NCBI RefSeq assembly: GCF_900114325.1
Contig: NZ_FOSR01000018.1
Location: 1 to 64,000 of the forward strand
From: Rhodanobacter glycinis
GTDB taxonomy: Bacteria; Pseudomonadota; Gammaproteobacteria; Xanthomonadales; Rhodanobacteraceae
DNA length: 64,000 nt
Direction: 5' to 3'
Under the pieces are notes generated by a model. It made no database searches. It saw only the letters and a list, made by a program, of their open reading frames with translations, and had not been told where the DNA came from. The position numbers and the translations under genes are program-made. Below, piece by piece: positions 18,068 through 27,066 of this stretch. The stretch's first letter is position 1. Each line of letters begins with the position of its first letter.

Positions 18068-19169
18068 CGTCGGACTCCGCCGTCGCCAGCCAGGCGCGGT
18101 CGCTTTCGAAATGGCCGCCCAGTCGCCGCAGCAGCCAGCGCAACAGCGGGTTGCGCGCGTACACGGCGTGCCGGGTGAAGGTCATGCTGGCGCCCAGGAA
18201 CGACTTCACCTCGGGGTCGGTCCAGCCGGCCACGTAGTGGGTCAGTCCGCGTTCGCGCGCATGGCCGAGGTTGTGCATCCAGCTCACGAAATAAAGGTTG
18301 TGCTCGCGTGCCGCGGGATACGCCAGGCCGATGTATTTGTCGATCAGCTTGCCGTCGCATTCGTAGCAGAGGTTCCAGCCGATCATCTGGCCCTGATGGC
18401 GATAGACGAACACCACGCTGCCACTATGCGCATCCTGGAAAATCTGCCGGAAGTAGCCGGCGGTGAGATGATCGAAGTGGATCTCGCTTTGCGCGTACAC
18501 GTTCTCGAACAGTGCGTGGAACTCGGCCAGCACGGTGTCGTCGTGGAAGCAGGCGTCGCCGGTGTGCAGCGTCTCGATCTGCAGGTCGTCGCGCGAACGC
18601 AGCTTGCGCCTGATGTTCTTGCGTCGGCTGCGCGACAGGCGCGCCAGGTAGGCGTCGTCCGAGTCGAAATCGATCGGCACCCACGCCAGCGCCTGCCCTT
18701 CCAGCAGCACGTAGCCTTCACGCTCGCAGGCCTCGGCAAAGGCATGCACGTAGCGGTTGCCGGCCTCGTCCAGCAGCGGTGAGTCGCCGGCGATGTCCTT
18801 CACGATCAGCAGCTTGCATTCACGCCCGTAGGCGGCTTTCAGCCCTTGCGCCAGCGCCGCCGGTTCGACATCGCCCGGCAGCAGCGCGTACTCGGACACG
18901 GTGGTGCCGACGAAACGCGTGCGCCAGCGCAGCAGGCGCTGCCAATGCCGGTACAGCGGCAAGCCCTCGACCCGACGCCGGAAGGCGTCGTCTGCCGTGG
19001 TCAGCAGGTCGAACGGGGCCACGAAGGACGGCGTGCCCTGCACCGTGCACTCCACGGCGAAACCATCGGGTGGCTGCGCCATGAACGCCCGCAGCATGGC
19101 CTCCGGTTCGAGTTGTGCGACGAAAGGCATGAGTAAGCGGTGCCGTCTAGACTGGGGATGGTGCATCAT
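18060..19169 (-). CDS. FemAB/GNAT-like N-acyltransferase
   Basis: The product is up to 369 residues. A helical and beta N-terminal half leads to FSRSRRKNIRRKLRSRDDLQIE-type basic residues (about residue 205-225) and the GNAT-like core: SGSVVFVYRHQGQMIGWNLCY, then IDKYIGLAYPAAREHNLYF and MTFTRHAVYARNP. The same order is seen in FemAB-like and COG3146-type acyltransferases, which move aminoacyl or acyl groups from tRNA, CoA or ACP to an amine. The divergent acyl carrier protein gene 26-65 bp away suggests an ACP-linked donor. The start is uncertain: ATG 19169 has GGTGGCGGG ahead, but Met at 19130 (MPFVAQL) fits a shorter N-terminus. Confidence 0.65.
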   Translation of the reverse strand: MMHHPQSRRHRLLMPFVAQLEPEAMLRAFMAQPPDGFAVECTVQGTPSFVAPFDLLTTADDAFRRRVEGLPLYRHWQRLLRWRTRFVGTTVSEYALLPGDVEPAALAQGLKAAYGRECKLLIVKDIAGDSPLLDEAGNRYVHAFAEACEREGYVLLEGQALAWVPIDFDSDDAYLARLSRSRRKNIRRKLRSRDDLQIETLHTGDACFHDDTVLAEFHALFENVYAQSEIHFDHLTAGYFRQIFQDAHSGSVVFVYRHQGQMIGWNLCYECDGKLIDKYIGLAYPAAREHNLYFVSWMHNLGHARERGLTHYVAGWTDPEVKSFLGASMTFTRHAVYARNPLLRWLLRRLGGHFESDRAWLATAESDDE

Positions 19170-19195
19170 TGTCGCCCGCCACCAAGGGTTCCGTC

Positions 19196-19465
19196 ATGGC
19201 CCCCACGATCCAGCAGCAAGTTTTCGAGATCATCGCCAAGCAGGCCAAGATCGACATTTCGACGATCAAGCCCGAATCCACGCTCAAGGACCTGGGCATC
19301 GCTTCGCTTGACGCGATCGAACTGATCTTCGACATCGAGGAACATTTCGACATCAACTTCCCCGAGCAGCAGGGCGCCAACTTCGACAGCGACACCGCGC
19401 AAAGCCTGGTCGACGCGGTGCAGAAGGCGCTGGACGAGAAGGCTGCAGGCGCAGGCCAGTCCTGA
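19196..19465 (+). CDS. Acyl carrier protein
   Basis: The 89-residue, acidic, four-helix carrier has phosphopantetheine attachment site S37 in LGIASLDAIELIF. The motif reads ASL instead of the usual DSL, and acidic helix II (DAIELIFDIEEHF) is intact for partner docking. It is separate from the housekeeping acpP context (no fabD/fabG nearby). The ATG at 19196 starts the conserved helix I. Its stop overlaps the ketosynthase start (TGATG), so carrier and synthase form a dedicated pair. It should hold a growing or finished acyl chain in a side pathway. Confidence 0.9.
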   Translation: MAPTIQQQVFEIIAKQAKIDISTIKPESTLKDLGIASLDAIELIFDIEEHFDINFPEQQGANFDSDTAQSLVDAVQKALDEKAAGAGQS

Positions 19466-20697
19466 TGGCTACCGTAACCACGCGCCGCGTGGTGATCACC
19501 GGCATGGGCGCGATCAGCCCACTGGGCGTCGGCGCCGAGGCATTGTGGCAAGGCCTGCGCGAAGGCCGCAGCGGCATTCGCCCGCTGCGCCACGCGGACA
19601 GCGAACGCCTGCGCGTGAAGGTCGCCGCGCAGGTGCCGGAAAGCTTCGACCCCGCCGCAAACATCGACGAACGCATCCTGCCGCAGCTCGATCGCACCTC
19701 GGAATTCGCCCTGCACGCCGCGCGCGAGGCGATCACGCATTCCGGCATCGACTTCAGCCGCGACGGCCTCGGCCTGCGCACCGGCGTGGTGGTCGGCACC
19801 GGCGTGGGCGGCGAAACCACGCAGGACGAGCAGAGCCGCCGGCTCTACGTGGACAACGCCAGCCGCACCCATCCGCTGACCATCGTGCGGCTGATGACCA
19901 ACGCCTCGGCCAGCCAGATCAGCATCGCCCACGGCTTGCGCGGCCCCACCTACGCGGTGGCCAGCGCCTGCGCCTCGGCCAACCACGCCATCATCCAGGC
20001 CGCGCAGATGATCCGCTTCGGCATGGTCGATGCGGCCATCACCGGCGGCACCGAGGCCTGCCTCAGCTACGGCGCGCTGCGTGCGTGGGAAGCCATGCGC
20101 GTGCTGTCCGACGACACCTGCCGCCCGTTCAGCGCCAACCGCCGCGGCCTGGTGCTGGGCGAAGGCGCCGGCATCTTCGTGCTGGAATCGCTGGAGCACG
20201 CGCAGGCACGCGGTGCAAATATCCTCGCCGAACTGGCCGGCACCGGCATGAGCGCGGACGCCTCGGACATCGTGATGCCGAATCCCGAAGGCGCCGCCAT
20301 GGCGATGCGCCAGGCCATGGACGAAGCCGGGCTGGCACCGCAGGACGTCGACTACATCAACGCCCACGGCACCGGCACGCAAGCCAACGACGCCACCGAA
20401 ACCCGCGCCATTCGGCTCGCCTTCGGCGCACATGCCGACCGCCTCGCGGTGTCCTCGACCAAGTCCATGCACGGCCACGCGCTGGGCGCTTCCGGCGCGC
20501 TGGAACTGGTCGCCGCCATCGGCGCCCTGCGCGACGGCGTGGTACCGCCCACCGCCAACCTGGACCAGCCCGACCCGGCCTGCGATCTGGATTACGTGCC
20601 GAACACCGCGCGCGAGATGCCGGTGCGCGCGGTACTCAGCAACTCGTTCGCCTTTGGCGGACTCAACGCGGTGCTGGCACTCAAGCGCGCACCCTGA
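19465..20697 (+). CDS. Beta-ketoacyl-ACP synthase, FabF-like (KAS II)
   Basis: This 410-residue thiolase-fold condensing enzyme has all catalytic residues: C169 in VASACASANHA, His in INAHGTGTQAND (~305) and His in STKSMHGHALGASG (~340). The Cys-His-His triad shows it is an active decarboxylating Claisen synthase rather than a chain-length factor. Length equals FabF (~412). It is translationally coupled to the dedicated ACP. With no reductase, dehydratase or malonyl transferase in the window, it must borrow those from primary fatty acid synthesis or make a single condensation. Confidence 0.93.
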   Translation: MATVTTRRVVITGMGAISPLGVGAEALWQGLREGRSGIRPLRHADSERLRVKVAAQVPESFDPAANIDERILPQLDRTSEFALHAAREAITHSGIDFSRDGLGLRTGVVVGTGVGGETTQDEQSRRLYVDNASRTHPLTIVRLMTNASASQISIAHGLRGPTYAVASACASANHAIIQAAQMIRFGMVDAAITGGTEACLSYGALRAWEAMRVLSDDTCRPFSANRRGLVLGEGAGIFVLESLEHAQARGANILAELAGTGMSADASDIVMPNPEGAAMAMRQAMDEAGLAPQDVDYINAHGTGTQANDATETRAIRLAFGAHADRLAVSSTKSMHGHALGASGALELVAAIGALRDGVVPPTANLDQPDPACDLDYVPNTAREMPVRAVLSNSFAFGGLNAVLALKRAP

Positions 20698-20735
20698 ATT
20701 GAACCCGTGGCCCGTGCCGGCAGCGCCGGCCACAG

Positions 20736-22325
20736 TCACGGCGACGTGAGCTGGCCGGCATGCCAGATACTCAGGCTGTGGTCGAGATAAGGCTGCCGAT
20801 AAAACGGCGCGGCCGCGAACCGATAGCCGGAATCCCCGCTGACGACCCATCCATCCGGATGCGCACGCGCCCACGCCATGATGGCGGCCGGGTCGGTGCT
20901 TTCCTGAATCGGCCTCGTCAACCGACCCGCGAACGTGAACAAGCCATAGGGCGTCCCGGCATACAGCAGCGGCGTGCCTTCGCGCTGTGCCGCGGCCAGC
21001 CGCAACGCGACCGAACGCATGTCGTAGCGGGGACCGATGCTGAACACGAAGGCCAGCTTGCACAGCATCAACGCCGCCAGCATGCCCAGCGCGGCCATGG
21101 AAGGTGCCAGCGCGCGCCGGCCCCGCAGCAGATAAAACAAACCCACCAGCACGACCAGCCCGCCGCAAAGAGTCGCTCCGACACGGGAGGGCGGATGTTC
21201 CAGCCAACCCAGGCCCGCTGCCACGGCGACCCCGATGGCCACGAGGGTAAGGCCCACGCGCCAGCCCACCACGCGCCAGCGATTCGCCCCCACCCGCATG
21301 CCGGCCGCCATGATCAGCGCCGGCAGCAACGGCAGCAGGTAATGCGGCTGCTTGCCGCTGATCAGGCTGAAGGCGACAAAGTCGGGAACAAAGGCCGCCA
21401 GCACGAAACGATTCGCCACTCGGTTCCGTTCCGCCGTCGCTCCCGCCGGCGGCGCTGGCGACGCGCCACGGCCGAGGCTCACCACCCATGGCAGCAACAT
21501 CAACGGCAATACCGGCAGATACCACCACCACGGCCGGGCGTGGGCGAAACTGTGCGCCACGCGGCCAAAGGTCTGATGCAGGAAGATCGCATCCTCGTAC
21601 TGCGTGCCGCCGGCATGCGCCGCGGGCAGCGCCCATGCCAACGCCACGGCGACAGCGATGACCAGGCCAGCCACCAGTCGCAGGTAGAACGCCAACGGCC
21701 GCGCACGCGCCGACGGCAACCACCACGGCGCGAGCAGCGCGGGCACGCCGCCCACCAGCAGGGCGACCGGCCCTTTCACCAGGATGCCCGCGCCCAGCGC
21801 CAACGCGAGCGCCAGCGTCCCACCGACCCAGCGCCGTTCGGCAAGCGCCGGGATCGCCCGCCACGCCGCCAGCGTGCACAACGTCAGCAGCATGTCGAAC
21901 ATCACCACGTCGGCATAGATGGCTACCGCGGCACAGCCCAGCCATAACCACATCGACGCTTCGCGAGCCGGTCGATCCATGCCCAGCCGCTGCTCCACCG
22001 CCGCCAGCAGGGGCAGCGTGGCCAAGGCCATCAACCCTTCCAGCAGCCGCGCCGCCCAGGCGTGCACCCCGGTCACCGACCAGATCAGGTTGATCAGCCA
22101 GAACAGCATGGGCGCCTTGTCGGGGTACGGCGCGCCATCCAGCCACGGCACCAGCCATTGCCCGCTGACGTGCATGTTCCACGCCACCGCGAGATAGCGC
22201 GTTTCGTCGATGGGAACAGGCTGCAGCAGGAACATCGGCGGCAGCAACAGCGCGAGCGCGGCGAACCACGGCCAGGCGCGCCTGGAAAACAGGTAAGCAT
22301 GCAAGCCGGGGGACGTGGGCTTCAT
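20736..22325 (-). CDS. ArnT-like glycosyltransferase (GT83, PMT superfamily)
   Basis: The 529-residue inner-membrane GT-C enzyme has about 11-12 hydrophobic helices. The first periplasmic loop carries PIDETRYLAVAW, the Asp-Glu metal/substrate motif of ArnT and mannosyltransferases. A later loop reads YPDKAPMLFWL. GT83 enzymes use undecaprenyl-phosphate sugars and transfer the sugar to lipid A or proteins on the outer face of the membrane. It converges on the ketosynthase gene with a 38-bp gap holding a GTGGCC/GGCCAC hairpin. ATG 22325 is preferred because AAGG lies 6 nt ahead; the upstream ATG at 22331 abuts AAGG. The donor could be the product flipped by the ArnEF-like pair (inference). Confidence 0.82.
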   Translation of the reverse strand: MKPTSPGLHAYLFSRRAWPWFAALALLLPPMFLLQPVPIDETRYLAVAWNMHVSGQWLVPWLDGAPYPDKAPMLFWLINLIWSVTGVHAWAARLLEGLMALATLPLLAAVEQRLGMDRPAREASMWLWLGCAAVAIYADVVMFDMLLTLCTLAAWRAIPALAERRWVGGTLALALALGAGILVKGPVALLVGGVPALLAPWWLPSARARPLAFYLRLVAGLVIAVAVALAWALPAAHAGGTQYEDAIFLHQTFGRVAHSFAHARPWWWYLPVLPLMLLPWVVSLGRGASPAPPAGATAERNRVANRFVLAAFVPDFVAFSLISGKQPHYLLPLLPALIMAAGMRVGANRWRVVGWRVGLTLVAIGVAVAAGLGWLEHPPSRVGATLCGGLVVLVGLFYLLRGRRALAPSMAALGMLAALMLCKLAFVFSIGPRYDMRSVALRLAAAQREGTPLLYAGTPYGLFTFAGRLTRPIQESTDPAAIMAWARAHPDGWVVSGDSGYRFAAAPFYRQPYLDHSLSIWHAGQLTSP

Positions 22326-22527
22326 GGGCATCCTTGGGACGGCTGGGGAAAGACCGTCGGGCCAACCGGATCGTCCGGCTGACCTGCGAGATGCGCGCCA
22401 TTTTTGTCGCCCAAGCTTTGCGAATGCTTAGGACAGATGCATGCAGGCCCGGCAGAGCCACCGCCCCGGCATCACCCCGGCCATGCCGGCACGCCCTGCG
22501 TACCGGCATGGCATATCGCGCGCGGCG

Positions 22528-22830
22528 TCAATCCGCGTCGTTGTTGTCCAGCGAGTTCTCGAGCAGCTTGCCGGTTTTCGCATCCACGCCCACTTCGTGG
22601 GTGTTCTTGCCGGACTTGATGTCGAACGAGTAGCGCAGGCCACTGCCGCCGGCTTCGTGCTCAAGCTCTTCCTTCACGATCTTGCCGGGATAGACCTTCA
22701 ACGCGATCTTGCGGGCCTGCGTCATGCTGATCTTCGCGTGCGCAGCCGCCTGCTTCGAAGTACCCGCCTGCGCGGCAAACACGAGGCCGCACAGGGCCAG
22801 CGGCAGGGCGAGAACGATGGACTTTTGCAT
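22528..22830 (-). CDS. Secreted PepSY-domain protein
   Basis: The 100-residue product has a clear signal peptide (MQKSIVLALPLALCGLVFA, cleaved after AQA). One PepSY domain follows: SMTQARKIALKVYPGKIVKEELE in pieces, then YSFDIKSGKNTHEVGVDAKTGKLL. PepSY domains often inhibit peptidases or sense the periplasm and are frequently controlled by two-component systems. The ATG at 22830 has a perfect AAGGAG ahead, which decides it against an upstream in-frame Met. The gene stands alone after the RND operon; three CTTAG/CTTAT units at 11-bp spacing lie 81-107 bp upstream. Confidence 0.88.
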   Translation of the reverse strand: MQKSIVLALPLALCGLVFAAQAGTSKQAAAHAKISMTQARKIALKVYPGKIVKEELEHEAGGSGLRYSFDIKSGKNTHEVGVDAKTGKLLENSLDNNDAD

Positions 22831-22910
22831 CACGTACTCCTTGGTGGTTGGGTGTCGATCGCCGCGCAAAAAGTTGCGTTGCGACGACACCTTCACCTTA
22901 CGCACGCGAG

Positions 22911-22937
22911 CTTAGCCACCTCTTATCCATGGCTTAG
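22911..22937 (-). promoter_or_regulatory. 11-bp-spaced CTTAG/CTTAT repeats upstream of PepSY gene
   Basis: On the plus strand CTTAG (22911), CTTAT (22922) and CTTAG (22933) begin exactly 11 bp apart. The last overlaps the stop codon of the RND gene. Direct repeats at one-helical-turn spacing are the usual binding pattern of OmpR-family regulators such as PhoP and PmrA. Read in the direction of the PepSY gene the unit is CTAAG. Confidence 0.5.
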
Positions 22938-25900
22938 TCTTCGCTTTGGGCCGTGGATTTCTTGCGACCGCGCCCCATCAGCCACGCATACAGCGCGGGC
23001 ATCACCAACAGCACCAGTGGCACCTGCACCAGCATGCCGGCGATGATCGCCACCGCCAGCGGCTGCTGCATCTGCGAGCCCTGGCCGATCGCCAGCGCCA
23101 GCGGCAGCAGGGTGAGGATCGCCGCGATGGTGGACATCAGGATCGGCCGCATGCGGTGATGCCCGGCGTACAGCATCGCCTCGTGCAGCGGCATGCGTTG
23201 CACGGCGTCGTTCATCTCGGAGAAGTAGAAGATCGCCAGTTCGGTGACGATGCCCACGATCATGGTCATGCCCATCATCGCCGAGATGTTCAACTCGATG
23301 CCGGTGATCCACAGCCCGACGAACACCGCCGCCAGCGCCAGCAGCGGCGCCGCCATCAGTGCCAACGCCACCCGGAAGCTTTCGTACAGGAACAGCAGCA
23401 GGGTGAACACCAGCGCGATCGCCGCCAGCATCACGATGCTCAGGTCATGGAAGGCGATCTGCTGCTGCGCATACAGGCCACCCATTTCGTGATACATGCC
23501 CGGCGGCAACAGGCCCGGCTTCGCCAGCACCTGCTTCACGTCGCTGACGGTGGAACCCAGGTCGCGGCCCACGATGCGCGCGGTCACCGCCACCATGCGT
23601 TTCAGGTTGTCGCGATCGATCTCCGGCTGGCCCTGCTCCTCGCTGATGGTGGCCAGTTGCGAAAGCGGCACGATGTGGCCATCGGCGGCGCGGATCGGTA
23701 GCGCCTCCAGTTGCTGCAGGCGCGCGCGCGAAGCCGGCGGCAACCACACGCGCACGCCGATCATCTTCGGCCCCTGCGGCAGTTCCGCCGCCACGTTGCC
23801 GGCCGCCGCGTCGGCCACCTGTTGTGCCACCGCGACCGGGTCGAGCCCGAGCATGGCTGCCTTGACCGGATCGACCTTGACGTCCAGTGCGTCGCCGGCC
23901 GGGTTGATGCCGTCGCGCACCTCGGCCACGCCGTTGACCTTGCCGATCGCTTCGGCGACTTTTTTCGCAGTGGCGTCGAGCTGGGCCTGGTCGTCGCCGT
24001 ACAGCTTGATCTCGATCGGTTGCGGCACCTCGGTGAGGTCGCCGATCAGGTCCTCCATCAATTGCGAAACATCGACATCCAGCCCCGGCACCTTGGCCAC
24101 GATCTGTTCGCGGATGTGTTCCATCACCGTCGACGTGGATGGCCGCTTGCCGTTCTTCAAACGCACGAAGAAGTCGCCGGTATTCGCCTCGGTGAGGCCA
24201 CCACCGAGCTGCAAGCCAGTGCGCCTGGAATAGGTGGCGACATAAGGATTGGCGCGGATGATCGCCTCGACCTGCTCCAGCAACCGGTTGGTTTCGGTGA
24301 GCGAGGTGCCCGGCTCGGACAGGTAGTCGAGCGTGAAACCGCCCTCGTCCATCTTCGGCATGAAGCCGGTGCCTACCTGCCGGTACGCCAGCACGCCCAC
24401 CAGCAGCAAGGGCACCACGCCCAGCAGCAGCCACGCGGGACGCTTGAGCAATTTGCCCAGCGTGCTTTCGTAACCTGCCAGCAGTTTCGTGGAAAAACGC
24501 CCCGGCGGATGCTCTTCCGCGTGGCGTTCGTCGATCAGCCATTCGGCCAGCAGCGGCACCGCCACCCAAGTGAGCAGATAAGAGATCACCAGCGCGCTGG
24601 CCATGGTCAACGACAGCGCCTTGAAAAAGGCGCCAGTGACACCGGTAAGGAATGCCAGCGGCAGGAAGATCACCACCGTGGCCGCACTGGAACCGGTCAA
24701 CGGCCGGGTGAACTCCCACGCTGCGCCGGCGATGCGATCACGCACCGGGCCAGTGCCATCGCGCAGGCGCCGCATGATGTGTTCCAGCATCACGATCACG
24801 TCGTCGATCAGCAATCCGACGGCGGCGGCCATGCCGCCCAGCGTCATCATGTTGAAGCTCATGTGCAGCACGTTGAGCAACATCACGGTGATCGCCAGCG
24901 TCGACGGCACCACGATCAACGCGACCAGGATCACCCGCACGTTGCGCAGGAACACGAACAGCACCAACCCGGCCAGCACGATGCCGATCAGGATTGCGTC
25001 GCGCACGCTGCCCGCCGCGCCAAGCACCAATTGGGTCTGGTCGTACCAGTTGGCGATATGCAGACCCTTCGGCGCCTGCTTGCGATACGTGGCCAGGCGC
25101 TGCGCCACGTCGCGCGCAATCTGCACGCTGTTGCCGCTGGGCTGCTGGAACACCTGCATCAATACTGCATCGTGGCCATCGGCCGTGGTGCGCACCCATT
25201 GCGGCACGTGATCCATGCGTACCGTCGCTACGTCACGCAAGCGCAGCACGCCGTGCGCACCGGCACGCAGCACGATGTCGCCCAGCGCCTGGGTCGTGGC
25301 CGGCTGGTTGTTCGCCAGCAGCAGGTACAGCTTGTAGTGATCCTGCAGCCGGCCCATCGCCTGGATGGTGGCGGCATTGGCCACGGCATGGTCCAGGTCG
25401 GCGAAAGTCAGCCCCTGCGCACGCAGCTTGTCCGCGTCCACGTCCACATGGAACTCGGCCACGTCGCCGCCTTGCACATCCACCTGCGCCACGCCGGTGA
25501 CGCCGGACAGCAAGGGCCGCAACTGGAACTCGGCGATGTCATGCAACTGGGTCGGCGTCAGTGTGTCCGAGCTCAGGCTGTAGGCGAGGACCGGGAACAC
25601 CGTGGGATCGAGTCGCTTGGCGCCCACGTTCACGCCGGGCGGCAGGCTCGGCAGGATCTCGCCAATCGCGGCGTTGACGTTCAGCAGCGCGCGGCCCATG
25701 TCCGCGCCCCAGTCGAAGCCGATGTTGATCTCGGCACTGCCGCGGCTGGTGGTGGAGCGCACCTCGCGCACACCGCGCACACGACGAATGGCTTCCTCCA
25801 CCGGCCGCGTGACCCTCACCACCATCTGGTCGGCGGGCTGGTCGCCGGCATCCAGGGTGACCCGCACGCGCGGGAACGACACGTTCGGAAACAGCGACAC

Positions 25901-25999
25901 CGGCAGGCTGAAGGCACTGATGATGCCGCCGATGGCGAGGATCAGCGCCAGGAACAGCAGCGAACGCCGATGCCGGTGCATCCATTGCGTGGCCGTCAT
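22934..25999 (-). CDS. RND efflux transporter inner-membrane pump
   Basis: The 1021-residue protein has the duplicated RND architecture. Helix 1 lies at ~15-33, followed by a periplasmic porter domain, helices 2-7 at ~335-560, a second porter domain, and helices 8-12 at ~850-1005. Helix 4 reads VGLLIDDVIVMLEH, giving the paired Asp of the proton relay as in AcrB-type pumps rather than the CzcA metal-pump pattern. Proton-driven export of hydrophobic toxins or lipids is likely; the substrate is unknown. It overlaps the adaptor gene by 4 nt and completes a TolC-adaptor-pump operon. Confidence 0.92.
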   Translation of the reverse strand: MTATQWMHRHRRSLLFLALILAIGGIISAFSLPVSLFPNVSFPRVRVTLDAGDQPADQMVVRVTRPVEEAIRRVRGVREVRSTTSRGSAEINIGFDWGADMGRALLNVNAAIGEILPSLPPGVNVGAKRLDPTVFPVLAYSLSSDTLTPTQLHDIAEFQLRPLLSGVTGVAQVDVQGGDVAEFHVDVDADKLRAQGLTFADLDHAVANAATIQAMGRLQDHYKLYLLLANNQPATTQALGDIVLRAGAHGVLRLRDVATVRMDHVPQWVRTTADGHDAVLMQVFQQPSGNSVQIARDVAQRLATYRKQAPKGLHIANWYDQTQLVLGAAGSVRDAILIGIVLAGLVLFVFLRNVRVILVALIVVPSTLAITVMLLNVLHMSFNMMTLGGMAAAVGLLIDDVIVMLEHIMRRLRDGTGPVRDRIAGAAWEFTRPLTGSSAATVVIFLPLAFLTGVTGAFFKALSLTMASALVISYLLTWVAVPLLAEWLIDERHAEEHPPGRFSTKLLAGYESTLGKLLKRPAWLLLGVVPLLLVGVLAYRQVGTGFMPKMDEGGFTLDYLSEPGTSLTETNRLLEQVEAIIRANPYVATYSRRTGLQLGGGLTEANTGDFFVRLKNGKRPSTSTVMEHIREQIVAKVPGLDVDVSQLMEDLIGDLTEVPQPIEIKLYGDDQAQLDATAKKVAEAIGKVNGVAEVRDGINPAGDALDVKVDPVKAAMLGLDPVAVAQQVADAAAGNVAAELPQGPKMIGVRVWLPPASRARLQQLEALPIRAADGHIVPLSQLATISEEQGQPEIDRDNLKRMVAVTARIVGRDLGSTVSDVKQVLAKPGLLPPGMYHEMGGLYAQQQIAFHDLSIVMLAAIALVFTLLLFLYESFRVALALMAAPLLALAAVFVGLWITGIELNISAMMGMTMIVGIVTELAIFYFSEMNDAVQRMPLHEAMLYAGHHRMRPILMSTIAAILTLLPLALAIGQGSQMQQPLAVAIIAGMLVQVPLVLLVMPALYAWLMGRGRKKSTAQSED

Positions 26000-27066
26000 T
26001 GGCTGCCCTTGCGTGCTGCGTTCTGGCGCACGGCCATGCCGTCGGACAATTCATAGGCGCCCAGAACGATCACCGGCAGCGCGGGATCGAGCGAACCTTC
26101 CACGCCGACCGGATCGCCCGCCGGCGAGCGCACGGTCACGTCCACCCGGTGCGCCTTGCCGTGATCCATCTGGAACAGGTAATCGCCGCTCTCGTCATGC
26201 CGCAGCGATGCCCGCGGCACCGCCCAGGCGGTGTAGTGGCGGGTCTGGATCTGCGCATTCAGCGCGGTGCCGGCCAACGGCAGCGCCGCCTTGGTCGGCG
26301 CCAGGCTGACCTGCACCGGCAGCAGGTGCGTCTGCGCATCGAGCGCGTCGCCGAGCATGCTCACCTGTCCCTGCAGCACCTTGGCGTCGCCGTACACCGT
26401 GCGCAGGCTCACCGGCATGCCGGGGTGGATGATGCCGGCCTCGCCCGGCTGCACGCCCAGTTGCGCGATCAATCCGCCAGACGGGGTGAAATCGAGCAGC
26501 GGCGCATTCGCCGACAGACGCTGGTCCAGGCTCACCTGCAGATGCGAGACCACGCCGGCCGCGGGGGCCACGACCGACTCGACCGCTGCTGCACCGCCCA
26601 GGCTGCGCTGCGCCTGCACGCCGGCCTCGGCATCGGCCACCGCCTTGCGCGCCGTGGCCAGTTGCGATTGCGTGGCCAGATGCTGCGCGGCCAGTTTCGT
26701 GGTGCGTGCCAACTCGCCGCGTGCCAGGGTCAGCGCGCTCTGCGCCTGCGCATAGGCATTGCGTGCGGTCGGGTCGGTGGCCACCTTCAACAGGAGATCG
26801 CCCGCGCGCACGGACTGCCCGTCGGCCACCCGCAGGGCTACCACCTGGCCACCGTGGGCGAGATTCAGCGTTCGCGCACGGCGCGGGTCGGCCTGGATCG
26901 TGCCGAAGGCTGCCACCGTGTCGTCGAAGCTGCGCTGGACCGGTTTGGCGGTGGTCACCGCCACGCTCGGCGCGGCCTCGTCGGTATTGCTGGCGCCCTG
27001 GCCACACGCGGCCAGCAGGCCGGCGATCAGCGGCAAGGCCAGTTTGGGGATCAGGCGATTCATCAT
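25996..27066 (-). CDS. RND efflux periplasmic adaptor lipoprotein
   Basis: The ~356-residue membrane-fusion protein has a lipoprotein signal (PLIAGLLAACG, Cys ~21). The first lipoyl half GGQVVALRVADGQSVRAGDLL follows in two blocks. A helical hairpin spans about 95-155, and the second lipoyl half is ESVVAPAAGVVSHLQVS. Beta-barrel and membrane-proximal domains end the protein. It links the pump to the outer-membrane channel. Start is the tandem ATGATG at 27066/27063, which overlaps the stop codon of the TolC-like gene; an upstream Met adds 17 atypical residues. Confidence 0.88.
   Translation of the reverse strand: MMNRLIPKLALPLIAGLLAACGQGASNTDEAAPSVAVTTAKPVQRSFDDTVAAFGTIQADPRRARTLNLAHGGQVVALRVADGQSVRAGDLLLKVATDPTARNAYAQAQSALTLARGELARTTKLAAQHLATQSQLATARKAVADAEAGVQAQRSLGGAAAVESVVAPAAGVVSHLQVSLDQRLSANAPLLDFTPSGGLIAQLGVQPGEAGIIHPGMPVSLRTVYGDAKVLQGQVSMLGDALDAQTHLLPVQVSLAPTKAALPLAGTALNAQIQTRHYTAWAVPRASLRHDESGDYLFQMDHGKAHRVDVTVRSPAGDPVGVEGSLDPALPVIVLGAYELSDGMAVRQNAARKGSQ

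Noticed and set aside
20707-20733. A GTGGCC...GGCCAC hairpin as a rho-independent terminator between ketosynthase and GT83 genes
   Set aside because: The stem is short and no T run follows on either strand. It is mentioned only in the GT83 entry.
19147-22509. A 1120-codon minus-strand open frame
   Set aside because: It runs antisense to the ACP and ketosynthase genes and out of frame to the GT83 gene. Its composition (Ala/Gly/Val/His runs) is that of a shadow in GC-rich DNA.
23711-26056. A 781-codon plus-strand open frame
   Set aside because: It is antisense to the RND pump. Its Gln/His/Arg-rich translation matches no protein type.
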